Both the position numbers and the translations under genes were made by a program. Below are positions 7,397 to 13,595 of a stretch of DNA of 14,592 nucleotides, piece by piece. Under the pieces are notes generated by a model. It worked only from the letters and a program-made list of their open reading frames with translations. It was not told where the DNA came from and made no database searches. Each line of letters begins with the position of its first letter. The stretch's first letter is position 1. The DNA is taken from assembly GCA_035626155.1 (NCBI GenBank), contig DASPOF010000106.1:1-14592 (forward strand), in the 5' to 3' direction. The stretch is from DASPOF01 sp035626155. GTDB taxonomy: Bacteria; Desulfobacterota; Binatia; Binatales; Binataceae.

Positions 7397-8014
7397 TCAG
7401 TCCAAGTAGGCCGACAGCAGATTGGTAATCATCAGCTTCAGCTCGCGGACGAGGAGCTTGGCCTCGCGAGACGGTTTCTGCACTGCAACGTCGAGGATGC
7501 GCTCGGACGATTCGATAATCGTTCTACTTAGCGCCGCCAGGTGACTTTGGTCGAGCGATATACCGATGCCTCTCAGGCCGATAGCAAGTTCGCGTACCAG
7601 TCTCTTCTTGTCTTGATTATCCATTTCCCGGAGTTCGGGAATCGCGTGGGCCGCTGCTCGCAGCGCGGCGAAGCCGCGATAACTAGACGCGCCCCTGTAA
7701 TATCCATCGATCGATCGAGCGACCGCCGCCCGCCAGTCGCCGTACTCGGAAACCCGGCTGAGGTCGCCGATCCACGCCCATCCCGCCTCATTCGACTGCT
7801 CCGCCATCCGCAGGAGAACCGCCAGCTTGTTCGGAAAGTACCGATAGATTGCACGAACTCCCAATCCGGCGCGCGCGGCGAGAATATTGGTGTTGAACCC
7901 CTCGACGCCAAGCTCGTCCAGCAGCTCGCCGCCCACCTTGAGAATCCGGTCCATCGTCGCCCGGCTGCGGGCCTGCTGCGGCGTGCATCGGAGCTCCAGG
8001 CTGGAAGAAGCCAT
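7397..8014 (-). CDS. TetR-family transcriptional regulator
   Basis: A 205-residue TetR-type repressor. The DNA-binding domain spans about residues 14-70: RATMDRILKVGGELLDELGVEGF, then the recognition region NTNILAARAGLGVRAIYRYFPNKLAVL. The C-terminal half is helical and would form the ligand pocket and dimer interface; the ligand is unknown. The ATG at 8014 has GAGAGGG 8-14 nt upstream. The frame is open further upstream, but that part lies inside the phosphatase gene. It is the last gene of a leftward run (kinase-like, Ddn-like, phosphatase, regulator), so it may regulate that run. It converges on the antitoxin gene, with a perfect 12-bp palindrome CTTTGCGCAAAG (7319-7330) between them. Confidence 0.92.
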   Translation of the reverse strand: MASSSLELRCTPQQARSRATMDRILKVGGELLDELGVEGFNTNILAARAGLGVRAIYRYFPNKLAVLLRMAEQSNEAGWAWIGDLSRVSEYGDWRAAVARSIDGYYRGASSYRGFAALRAAAHAIPELREMDNQDKKRLVRELAIGLRGIGISLDQSHLAALSRTIIESSERILDVAVQKPSREAKLLVRELKLMITNLLSAYLD

Positions 8015-8030
8015 GCTCGCGCCCTCTCTT

Positions 8031-8648
8031 CTAATCGTCATTCGCCGCGGCGGGCAGGGTGAATTTCGGGTCGCGCCGAGCGAGTTCCCCCAGATGGGCA
8101 AATTCGTTGAGCGAGACGATAGTGCGTATGCCCTCGCGCGAACAGGAATACCGATTGATGCTCGCGTAGGTTGGATCGAAGAAGAGACGCGCCGGAATCT
8201 GCAGCACATGCGCCGTCCAGACGTTGATCACGCCGCCGTGGCAGAAAATGGCTACTCGCCGCCCGGCGTTATCGCGAACGATGCGCTCGATGGCATCGAC
8301 CACCTCCGCCTGGAATGCTCCGAGGTCCACGCCTTCTCCCGTGCGCTGAGCTAGCCAGGCGGCGCGGTTCTCGCCCTTGAGGACCTCGCTCGGGACGTAC
8401 TGGCTATGATCCCTGTCGTACTCGCGGATTCCGGGATGAGTCAGAACGTCGAGCCTGGCGATCGCGGCCAGAGGCGCGGCGGTCTCGATGGCGCGCCTCT
8501 GAGTGCTCGACCAAACCGCATCGATGGTCTCCCGGGCGAGAAACGCCGCGACTCGCTCGGCTTGCGCCCGTCCCCGTGGCGACAGAGGCGGGTCGGAATG
8601 GTCGGCGCTACGCTCCGGCAATCCGTGCCGGACCAGAATCAGTTCCAC
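8031..8648 (-). CDS. Histidine phosphatase-family protein
   Basis: A 205-residue member of the phosphoglycerate mutase-like histidine phosphatases. The catalytic RHG is at residues 7-9 (H8 phosphorylated in the family). SSTQRRAIETA (47-57) carries the phosphate-binding arginine. GIREYD (73-78) carries the acid/base glutamate, and FCHGG (135-139) has the second histidine. All catalytic positions are present, so it should be active, probably on a small phosphorylated metabolite. The start is GTG at 8648 with AAGGTAGG 7 nt upstream. It lies between the Ddn-like and TetR genes on the same strand, with 16 bp to the regulator. The substrate cannot be predicted. The first branch of the superfamily (PhoE/CobC/GpmB-like) is favoured by length. 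Confidence 0.9.
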   Translation of the reverse strand: MELILVRHGLPERSADHSDPPLSPRGRAQAERVAAFLARETIDAVWSSTQRRAIETAAPLAAIARLDVLTHPGIREYDRDHSQYVPSEVLKGENRAAWLAQRTGEGVDLGAFQAEVVDAIERIVRDNAGRRVAIFCHGGVINVWTAHVLQIPARLFFDPTYASINRYSCSREGIRTIVSLNEFAHLGELARRDPKFTLPAAANDD

Positions 8649-8665
8649 AGTTGCACCTACCTTAA

Positions 8666-8700
8666 ATCTTCAAAACGCGCGCGCAATCGCGATCCTCGCG
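8666..8700 (-). repeat. Direct repeat copy 1, downstream of the Ddn-like gene
   Basis: Contains GCGCGCGCAATCGCGATC (8677-8694), present identically at 9236-9253, with ATCTTCA and TCGCG on its sides in both copies. With small mismatches and a 2-nt length difference the similarity extends from the CACCT at 8654 to 8700. On the minus strand it reads as the tail of a short frame ending ARIAIARAF and a stop. Confidence 0.6.
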
Positions 8701-8701
8701 A

Positions 8702-9178
8702 TCATGCCGGGCCAATCGGCTCGAGAATCACGACCGGGATCTGCCGCGAACCCGCCCGCTTCTGGTAGTCGTTGTACGGCGGATACATCGCCGCCATCTT
8801 CTTCCAGCCGCGCGTCCGTTCGTCCCCGCTCGCCGTCCGCGCCCGCGCGCGAAGGCGCTTCGAGGCGACTCTGATCTCGCACACCGGATTCGCTCTTAGA
8901 TTCACGTACCATCCCGGATGCGTCGGCGCGCCGCCCTTCGAGCCGATGACGACGTACTTCCCATCGATCTCCTGGTAGAGGAGCGGCAGCGGCCGGAGCT
9001 TCCCGCTCTTCGCCCCGCGCGCGATCAGGAGCAGTGTCGGCAGCGGGCCGGGTCCGCCGCCAATCGTCGAGTCCCAGAGGTGAGCCTTCTCGGGATCAGA
9101 GAGGTAGAGATCCACATGGTCCCTGATCCACTTCGGCATTGCTTCCGGGAGCTTCTCGAACTCTTCTTTCTCGCTCAT
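8702..9178 (-). CDS. Ddn-type deazaflavin (F420)-dependent nitroreductase/quinone reductase family protein
   Basis: A 158-residue split-barrel protein of the DUF385/Ddn family. Family hallmarks visible are LLLIARGAKSGKLRPLPLLY (49-68), the strand YVVIGSKGGAPTHPGWYVNLRANPVCEI (75-102), and RGWKKMAAMYPPYNDYQKRAG (123-143). Members typically bind F420H2 and reduce quinones, nitro compounds or other hydrophobic substrates; the K-S-G and KGGAP-HP-W segments contact the cofactor in characterised members. The N-terminus is long enough to form the usual amphipathic helix. ATG 9178 follows a strong GAGGAGG. It heads a leftward set with the phosphatase (53 bp) and TetR regulator, and it is bracketed by a direct repeat. 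The substrate is unknown. Confidence 0.92.
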   Translation of the reverse strand: MSEKEEFEKLPEAMPKWIRDHVDLYLSDPEKAHLWDSTIGGGPGPLPTLLLIARGAKSGKLRPLPLLYQEIDGKYVVIGSKGGAPTHPGWYVNLRANPVCEIRVASKRLRARARTASGDERTRGWKKMAAMYPPYNDYQKRAGSRQIPVVILEPIGPA

Positions 9179-9226
9179 GATGGCCTCCTCTCGTCATTCG
9201 AGATTCGAGAATTACACCTTCTTCAT

Positions 9227-9259
9227 ATCTTCAGAGCGCGCGCAATCGCGATCTTCGCG
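9227..9259 (-). repeat. Direct repeat copy 2, upstream of the Ddn-like gene
   Basis: Matches 8666-8700 in the same orientation: exact 18-nt core at 9236-9253 plus flanking ATCTTCA and TCGCG. On the minus strand it would encode a short tail AKIAIARALKI and a stop, without an intact gene upstream of it. It may be the residue of a duplicated or eroded gene end. Confidence 0.6.
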
Positions 9260-9299
9260 CGTGGCTTCGCCTCTGGTCCGGCCGCACCTTACCTCAGAG

Positions 9300-10298
9300 T
9301 CAGTTGAAGCGGCCAGTCGGTGGCGGAATCAGGTATTGATAGGTTCGGCCGGAGAGCCGCTTCAAGCGACGCTCGAGCCGCTTCATCCAGTAAGCGAACT
9401 CCCACAACAACGAATCGTTGGCATAGTACTTTTCGATCTCTGCGACCGAAACCGGCTCTTCCACCAGGCGGTTGATCGCCGCGGCGGATGCTGGCAGCCA
9501 ATTGCGAAGGTTGTCTTTGATCAGCATCGCCGCCGCATCGATGAGGCTCATACGCAGATTGTGAATCCGCTCGATCATTGAGGGCGCTAGCCACCGGCGG
9601 ATAAACGGCCGAGCGAATCCCGGGTACGGCTGAACCAGCAGGCTTACGTCCATTTCGGAACTCAGGTCCGGCCGGCGGAGCATCGGCGTCGATATATCAA
9701 AGTTCCAGGGCTCGCCGCCCACCCAGGCCCAGTTGGCCGCCTGACCATCCACGGCAAGGGTCGGCGAGGTTCCTCGCTTGATCGCCTCGAACACGCTCAC
9801 CAGCACCACGTCGTCCTCGCGCGGTGTGCGTTCGCGCAGGATATTGGGAAGAAGCGTGTGCTCCGGCAGTATGGGCTGACAAAGATAGAGGGCATAACCA
9901 CCGGTGGACGCCGCAATCACGTGGATGCTGGTCGGAACGACGCGCACGTCTGCGGACTCGAGCCTGTCCCTGTAGCGCTCGATCGATGTCTTGAACCGGT
10001 CAGCCGCATCTTTGGTGGCTGGCGGCATGCGCTTGCATGCCCAGCGCGGCGCGCTGCGGGGGTGCGCGACGGCGATCGTGAATTCGCCGTTGCCAAGCAG
10101 TTTCAGATGCGCCTCGCGCGGCGCCTTCAGTTGGCGATAGACATCCTGTTCGAGCCGCCCAAGTTCTTTCGGGTCCGGTGGCGAGAATGAGCCGAAAAGC
10201 CGATCGGCCTCGCTTGCCCGGATATCGCGGATCGTTCCTCCCGAAGCCTGAAACCGGCCCATCTCATCTCGTGAGCGGCGGCGTGCTCCCTTTTCCAT
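9300..10298 (-). CDS. Atypical kinase-like protein of unknown function
   Basis: A 332-residue protein with a pattern recalling a degenerate aminoglycoside-phosphotransferase or HipA-like kinase fold. WACKRMPP (86-93) offers the ATP-contacting lysine K89. GYALYLCQPIL looks like the hinge. LAVDGQAANWAW (181-192) offers D184 and N189 in place of the usual HxD...N loop, and FDISTP (200-205) resembles the metal-binding DFG equivalent with D201. It may belong to the family of unknown function DUF6206, but this is from memory and not verified. Substrate and activity are unknown. Starts are uncertain: ATG 10298 is used; ATG 10262 and TTG 10361 are in frame, and none has a strong ribosome-binding site. 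It precedes the Ddn-like gene by 121 bp on the same strand. Confidence 0.72.
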   Translation of the reverse strand: MEKGARRRSRDEMGRFQASGGTIRDIRASEADRLFGSFSPPDPKELGRLEQDVYRQLKAPREAHLKLLGNGEFTIAVAHPRSAPRWACKRMPPATKDAADRFKTSIERYRDRLESADVRVVPTSIHVIAASTGGYALYLCQPILPEHTLLPNILRERTPREDDVVLVSVFEAIKRGTSPTLAVDGQAANWAWVGGEPWNFDISTPMLRRPDLSSEMDVSLLVQPYPGFARPFIRRWLAPSMIERIHNLRMSLIDAAAMLIKDNLRNWLPASAAAINRLVEEPVSVAEIEKYYANDSLLWEFAYWMKRLERRLKRLSGRTYQYLIPPPTGRFN

Positions 10299-10324
10299 TT
10301 GGCTGGCCGAGTCTCCGTCAGAAC

Positions 10325-10340
10325 GGAAGCTTAAGCTTCC
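10325..10340. promoter_or_regulatory. Perfect 16-bp palindrome upstream of the kinase-like gene
   Basis: GGAAGCTTAAGCTTCC is fully self-complementary and lies 27 bp upstream of the ATG at 10298. Its position fits an operator for the leftward gene set, possibly for the TetR regulator encoded at its end. If translation starts at TTG 10361 it would instead lie within the coding region. Confidence 0.4.
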
Positions 10341-10587
10341 TTTTCCAATCGTGCAACACAACGCGCCCCGCCCTAATCGGCGATGGCTGACACCCGGCCG
10401 CGTTGATAGTGGCCGCTCTCGATCGTCCCGCGGCCCGCGCCGCGAGCCGGCTCCAATAGCGATGACCTTAGCTCGGCGCTGCCAAGCCTAGCTTCGTTTT
10501 GCGCAGTGGCGCATGTTGTGGCTGTAAGGCCCACCCCAGAGTTGCAACCGGCCATCCCAGGCCGATGCCGCCGCGAACCGCAGCGGC

Positions 10588-10600
10588 AAAAGGAGGAAGG
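10588..10600 (+). promoter_or_regulatory. Very strong ribosome-binding site of the beta-helix gene
   Basis: AAAAGGAGGAAGG ends 2 nt before the ATG at 10603, with the AGGAGG core 7 nt away. It fixes the start and predicts high translation. Confidence 0.75.
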
Positions 10601-10602
10601 TC

Positions 10603-11538
10603 ATGAACCAGAGAACCACTCAAGGGAGAACGTCCGCATCATGTGATGGAACGTCCATCCGGGCGTTTCCGAAACGAGGGAGGCTGCACCGGCTGGCGGT
10701 GCCGGCAATCGCAGCCGCCGCGCTTATCGCGTTTGCTCAGGGAGCGTATGCGGAGGATTCAGAGAACGCCGGAAAAGTGGTTGCCTGCTCGGCCACTATC
10801 TCCTCGTGCGGATGCACCATCACCAAGGGCGGCTTCTACCAGGTCGGTGCCGCCCTGAGTTCGTCTCAGGGATTGACCGCGCTCAACGGCTGCATCGACG
10901 TCAAGGCCTCCAACGTCACCCTGAATACCGGAAAGGAAACCAGTCGTGGTCGTACCGATGGGGGCTACTCCATCACGGGACCCGGGGGTGGAACGCCCAC
11001 GGGCATCGGCATTCATATCCTGAAAGGCTCGAACAACGATTTCATCGAGCTCCCGAGCGACGTTGATAGTTGGGACGTAGGGATCCTCGTCCAAGGCGCC
11101 AGCAATATCGTCGAGGACTTCGATGCCAACAACAACGGTACGGCAGGCGTCGAAGTAGTGGGTGGCAAGGGCAACAACATCAACGATTTTGGCACCGGCG
11201 GGAACGGAAGCTACGGCGTCTGGATTAGCGGCGGAGGCAGCAACCAGGTCAATTGCTCGGATACCGATGGCAACGGCAAAGTCGGAGTGCTCGTTGGTTG
11301 CCCGGGTTCGACCAGTGCCGCATGTTCGAGCAAGTCGAACAAGATTTTCGACCACACCGCAGACGGCAATGGCAATTACGGGATCGCGATCGAACTCGGC
11401 AGCACCGGGAACAATGTCACCGATACGAGTGCCACCGGCAACGGGACGGATGATCTGTATGACGCGAACTCGGGCTGCGACAGCGACCTCTGGTACTTCA
11501 ATTATTTCAATACGGCCTCGGCGTCATGCATAGATTAA
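10603..11538 (+). CDS. Exported right-handed parallel beta-helix protein
   Basis: A 311-residue secreted protein. The leader has a basic part (KRGRLHR, 24-30), a hydrophobic core LAVPAIAAAALIAFAQG and a signal-peptidase site AYA|ED after residue 50. The mature part is rich in Gly and Asn, with stacked coils of about 22-26 residues such as SNIVEDFDANNNGTAGVEVV, NNINDFGTGGNGSYGVWI and NQVNCSDTDGNGKVGVLV. This is the pattern of NosD/PbH1-type parallel beta-helices. Cysteines (62, 69, 71, 97, 218, 233, 241, 292, 309) suggest disulphides. Such folds occur in polysaccharide lyases and surface proteins, but no catalytic residues are identifiable. It is transcribed alone with a terminator downstream. 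Surface or extracellular location is inferred. Confidence 0.87.
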   Translation: MNQRTTQGRTSASCDGTSIRAFPKRGRLHRLAVPAIAAAALIAFAQGAYAEDSENAGKVVACSATISSCGCTITKGGFYQVGAALSSSQGLTALNGCIDVKASNVTLNTGKETSRGRTDGGYSITGPGGGTPTGIGIHILKGSNNDFIELPSDVDSWDVGILVQGASNIVEDFDANNNGTAGVEVVGGKGNNINDFGTGGNGSYGVWISGGGSNQVNCSDTDGNGKVGVLVGCPGSTSAACSSKSNKIFDHTADGNGNYGIAIELGSTGNNVTDTSATGNGTDDLYDANSGCDSDLWYFNYFNTASASCID

Positions 11539-11565
11539 GTTGATCGAGTAACGGAAAAGCGGCGC

Positions 11566-11603
11566 CCGCGGGCGGCGACTCCAATCGGCATCGCCGCCCG
11601 CGG
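11566..11603 (+). terminator. Terminator hairpin after the beta-helix gene
   Basis: A 13-bp perfect stem, arms 11566-11578 (CCGCGGGCGGCGA) and 11591-11603, with a 12-nt loop, begins 28 nt after the stop. It is followed by CGTTTGTTCTCTCC, a T-rich tail. This is a good factor-independent terminator candidate. Confidence 0.75.
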
Positions 11604-11869
11604 CGTTTGTTCTCTCCGCCAGCCTCGATGAACCCGCAGGCGCGGGACCGCGGTTGCTCACGGGCGATTTGCCTTCGTTGCGCGGGAGAGCGTAATCGTA
11701 ATGGAGAATGGACGCCGATTCCTCGAAGGCGCCGCGTGCTGCCGCTCGTGGCTTTCCAAAGATGCGTCAGGGCGGACTTGTCCTGTCGCGCATGTGCAAG
11801 CCATGATGGCGCCGGCGCCGGACGCGCGCGAAGATCGGGTTTGAACCCCAAGCAAGACGGAGAAGCGCT
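11604..11869. other. Non-coding stretch before the PNPOx-like gene
   Basis: No frame here has a convincing start, ribosome-binding site or recognisable composition; a possible 88-codon rightward frame from 11607 is Arg/Cys-rich and unlike a protein. No clear -35/-10 pair was found. ACGGAGAAG about 4-13 nt before 11870 is the ribosome-binding site of the next gene. Confidence 0.45.
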
Positions 11870-12403
11870 ATGAGAAGATTCGCAACCTGTTCGACCCTGG
11901 CCGCGGCTGCGGCTTTCATAGTGTCGATGCTGATCGCCGGGCGCGCCGGTTGCGCGGGGTTTTCCGCCGCGCAGCTCAAGGCGCTCGATGAGGCGTCCAC
12001 CGTGTACGTTTCGACCGTGCGCAAGGACGGAAATCAGAGCAAGTCCGCGCCGGTATGGTTCACGATGAACGCCGACAGGAGCGAGCTTCTGATCCAGACC
12101 CGCAAGGGTAGCTGGAAGGACAGGCGGATCCGCCGGGGCAGCCCGGTGATCGTGTGGATCGGGGGGCTCAACGGCCCCGCATTCATGGGCAAGGCCGCGA
12201 TCACGACCGAGACCGCGGTGTTCGACAAGATCCTGGCGGATTTTCACAAGCGCTACACGATGAGCGCGCTGGTCGGGCCGAGCCGCGCGACTTTCGAAAG
12301 CGGCGAAAGGGTCGCGATCAGAATCACGCCGGTCAGAGATTTGCCCGCCGGGTTCGCGCCGGCTCCGGGGACTCCCGCGCCCGCGCTCGAAGCATCCAAG
12401 TAG
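11870..12403 (+). CDS. Exported pyridoxamine 5'-phosphate oxidase-like split-barrel protein
   Basis: A 177-residue protein. A signal peptide (MRR, then a hydrophobic FATCSTLAAAAAFIVSMLIAG) is followed by a PNPOx-like split barrel. AAQLKALDEASTVYVSTVRKDGNQSKSAPVWFTM (33-66) is the canonical first strands, SELLIQTRKGSWKDRRIRRGSPVIVWIG (71-98) carries the phosphate-contacting K-x-W-K-x-R-R-I/L-R segment, and GPAFMGKAAI (102-111) is the third strand. Cytoplasmic relatives bind FMN, F420 or haem. An exported copy is unusual, and cofactor loading would then need a Tat route or periplasmic flavin. The leader has RR but no full twin-arginine motif. The C-terminal tail is Pro/Ala-rich. The start ATG 11870 follows GGAGAAG. 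It lies 91 bp before the PerR promoter. Substrate unknown. Confidence 0.82.
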   Translation: MRRFATCSTLAAAAAFIVSMLIAGRAGCAGFSAAQLKALDEASTVYVSTVRKDGNQSKSAPVWFTMNADRSELLIQTRKGSWKDRRIRRGSPVIVWIGGLNGPAFMGKAAITTETAVFDKILADFHKRYTMSALVGPSRATFESGERVAIRITPVRDLPAGFAPAPGTPAPALEASK

Positions 12404-12450
12404 CCGCAACCCGATCGGCGCGAGCCGCATTTCAAGGGCGCGGCTGCGGC

Positions 12451-12478
12451 TTGACGCGCGCGACTCTCAGATGATAAT
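12451..12478 (+). promoter_or_regulatory. sigma70-like promoter of the PerR-type regulator
   Basis: TTGACG (12451-12456) and GATAAT (12473-12478) are separated by 16 bp; read one base on, the -10 is ATAATA with a 17-bp spacer. The -10 lies inside the Fur-family box, so repressor binding would block polymerase. The start of transcription would fall within about 10 nt of the ATG at 12495, leaving almost no leader. Confidence 0.7.
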
Positions 12479-12493
12479 AATTATCACCTGAGA
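12465..12493. promoter_or_regulatory. 29-bp palindromic Fur/PerR operator
   Basis: The centre is TGATAAT-A-ATTATCA (12472-12486), a perfect 7-1-7 Fur-family box. It is flanked by TCTCAG (12465-12470) and CTGAGA (12488-12493), also exactly complementary. Over 29 bp only the pair 12471/12487 and the middle base break the symmetry. It ends 1 bp before the start codon of the regulator. Autoregulation is the natural reading. Confidence 0.88.
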
Positions 12494-12494
12494 T

Positions 12495-13016
12495 ATGGTA
12501 CTACGTCTGGTCAGCGGAGGGCGCCACGCGGATTACGCCGCGCACCGGCTCGCCGAATTCGCCGATCGATGCCGCAGCGGGGGGCTCGCCGTGACTCCGC
12601 AGCGGCTTGCGATCATCCGGGCGCTGCTCGCATCGGAGGAACACCCGCGCGCCGATGAGATCTACGCCCAGGTGCGCCGCGAGCATCCTCACATCTCGCT
12701 TGCCACCGTCCATCGCACGCTCGAAAAGCTGTGCGAGATCGGCGAGGCGCGCAAGGTGACGATGCTGCACCTGAGCGCCCATTACGACGGCAACGTGACG
12801 CCGCATCATCACGTGGTCTGCGTCAAATGCCGGCGCATCCGCGATATCGAGATCCCCGAACTCGACGGACTGCTGAAGGGCCGCTCGGGGCTGGGCGAAT
12901 TCAAGCTGCTGGGATCGTCGCTCGAAATCCACGCGGTGTGCAACCGATGTGCACGGCGGGACGGCGCGAAGAGCACGGCGCATCCGCGCACCCGCACCCC
13001 GCACGCCGGACAGTAG
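12495..13016 (+). CDS. Fur-family regulator with PerR-like metal ligands
   Basis: A 173-residue Fur-superfamily repressor. The winged helix covers about residues 31-88 (LAVTPQRLAIIRALL, then HPHISLATVHRTLEKL), followed by the dimerisation domain. Structural zinc ligands are C109-x2-C112 and C149-x2-C152, with the 37-residue gap seen in Bacillus PerR. Candidates for the sensing site are H50, D98, H104, H106 and D117, matching PerR H37, D85, H91, H93 and D104; Asp at the last position favours peroxide sensing, where Fur usually has Glu. In PerR, metal-catalysed oxidation of the histidines releases DNA. The rubrerythrin gene 34 bp downstream supports the role. The ATG at 12495 has no Shine-Dalgarno, consistent with near-leaderless translation. 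The C-terminal tail beyond 152 is a basic extension of unclear role. Confidence 0.92.
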   Translation: MVLRLVSGGRHADYAAHRLAEFADRCRSGGLAVTPQRLAIIRALLASEEHPRADEIYAQVRREHPHISLATVHRTLEKLCEIGEARKVTMLHLSAHYDGNVTPHHHVVCVKCRRIRDIEIPELDGLLKGRSGLGEFKLLGSSLEIHAVCNRCARRDGAKSTAHPRTRTPHAGQ

Positions 13017-13036
13017 AGAGAATCAACAACGCCATC

Positions 13037-13042
13037 AGGAGG
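13037..13042 (+). promoter_or_regulatory. Ribosome-binding site deciding the rubrerythrin start
   Basis: AGGAGG lies 8 nt before the ATG at 13051. The same frame is open from 12949, inside the regulator gene, but this site and the family N-terminus MKNLKGTKTHQNL place the true start at 13051. Confidence 0.8.
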
Positions 13043-13050
13043 CAGGAACG

Positions 13051-13470
13051 ATGAAGAACTTGAAAGGCACCAAAACCCATCAGAACCTCAAGGACGCATT
13101 CGCGGGAGAGAGCCAGGCCAACCGCCGCTATCTCTATTTCGCCAAGGTGGCGGACGTCGAGGGACAGCCCGAGATCGCGGGATTGTTCCGCGACACCGCC
13201 GAGGGCGAGACCGGCCACGCGCACGGCCATCTCGACTACCTCAAGACGGTGGGCGATCCGGTGACCGATCAGCCGATCGGCGACACGATGGCGAATCTCA
13301 AGTCCGCGGTCCACGGCGAGACCTACGAGTACACCGACATGTACCCAGGGATGGCCAAGACCGCGCGCGATGAGGGGTTTGCGGAAATCGCCGACTGGTT
13401 CGAGACCCTGGCGAAGGCGGAGAAGTCGCACGCCGGCCGCTTCGATCGCGCGGCGAAGTCGCTCGCCTGA
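13051..13470 (+). CDS. Rubrerythrin, diiron domain only
   Basis: A 139-residue ferritin-like four-helix protein. Diiron ligand positions are E20 (FAGESQANRRY), E53 and H56 (EGETGHAHGH), E90 and E93 (HGETYEY), and E124 and H127 (AEKSHAGRF), in the spacing of rubrerythrins. Rubrerythrins reduce hydrogen peroxide to water in the cytoplasm using electrons from rubredoxin or similar carriers. The usual C-terminal rubredoxin domain with two CxxC motifs is absent, so electrons must come from another protein; the iron-sulphur gene downstream is a candidate. It starts 34 bp after the PerR-like gene and is probably cotranscribed with it under the PerR operator. It is followed by a strong hairpin. Confidence 0.95.
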   Translation: MKNLKGTKTHQNLKDAFAGESQANRRYLYFAKVADVEGQPEIAGLFRDTAEGETGHAHGHLDYLKTVGDPVTDQPIGDTMANLKSAVHGETYEYTDMYPGMAKTARDEGFAEIADWFETLAKAEKSHAGRFDRAAKSLA

Positions 13471-13484
13471 TGCGGCCGTGACTT

Positions 13485-13521
13485 CCGGGTCCCGGCGCTC
13501 GCGCTGCGCGCCGGGGCCCGG
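13485..13521 (+). terminator. Hairpin between rubrerythrin and the iron-sulphur gene
   Basis: CCGGGTCCCGGCGC (13485-13498) pairs with GCGCCGGGGCCCGG (13508-13521). The stem is 14 bp including one G-U, with a 9-nt loop, 14 nt after the stop. It is followed by AGTTTCCTTCCCC. It could end the perR-rubrerythrin transcript or attenuate read-through into the next gene. Confidence 0.65.
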
Positions 13522-13595
13522 AGTTTCCTTCCCCGTTTCGCTCACGCCCGGCCGCTAAAGCGCCCGCGCGCCGGACGATCGGACGACTCACTGCG

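Noticed and set aside
11507..12430. A 307-codon leftward frame over the PNPOx-like gene
   Set aside because: Translation is low-complexity Arg/Pro/His, with no ribosome-binding site. The opposite strand carries a recognisable protein and a terminator.
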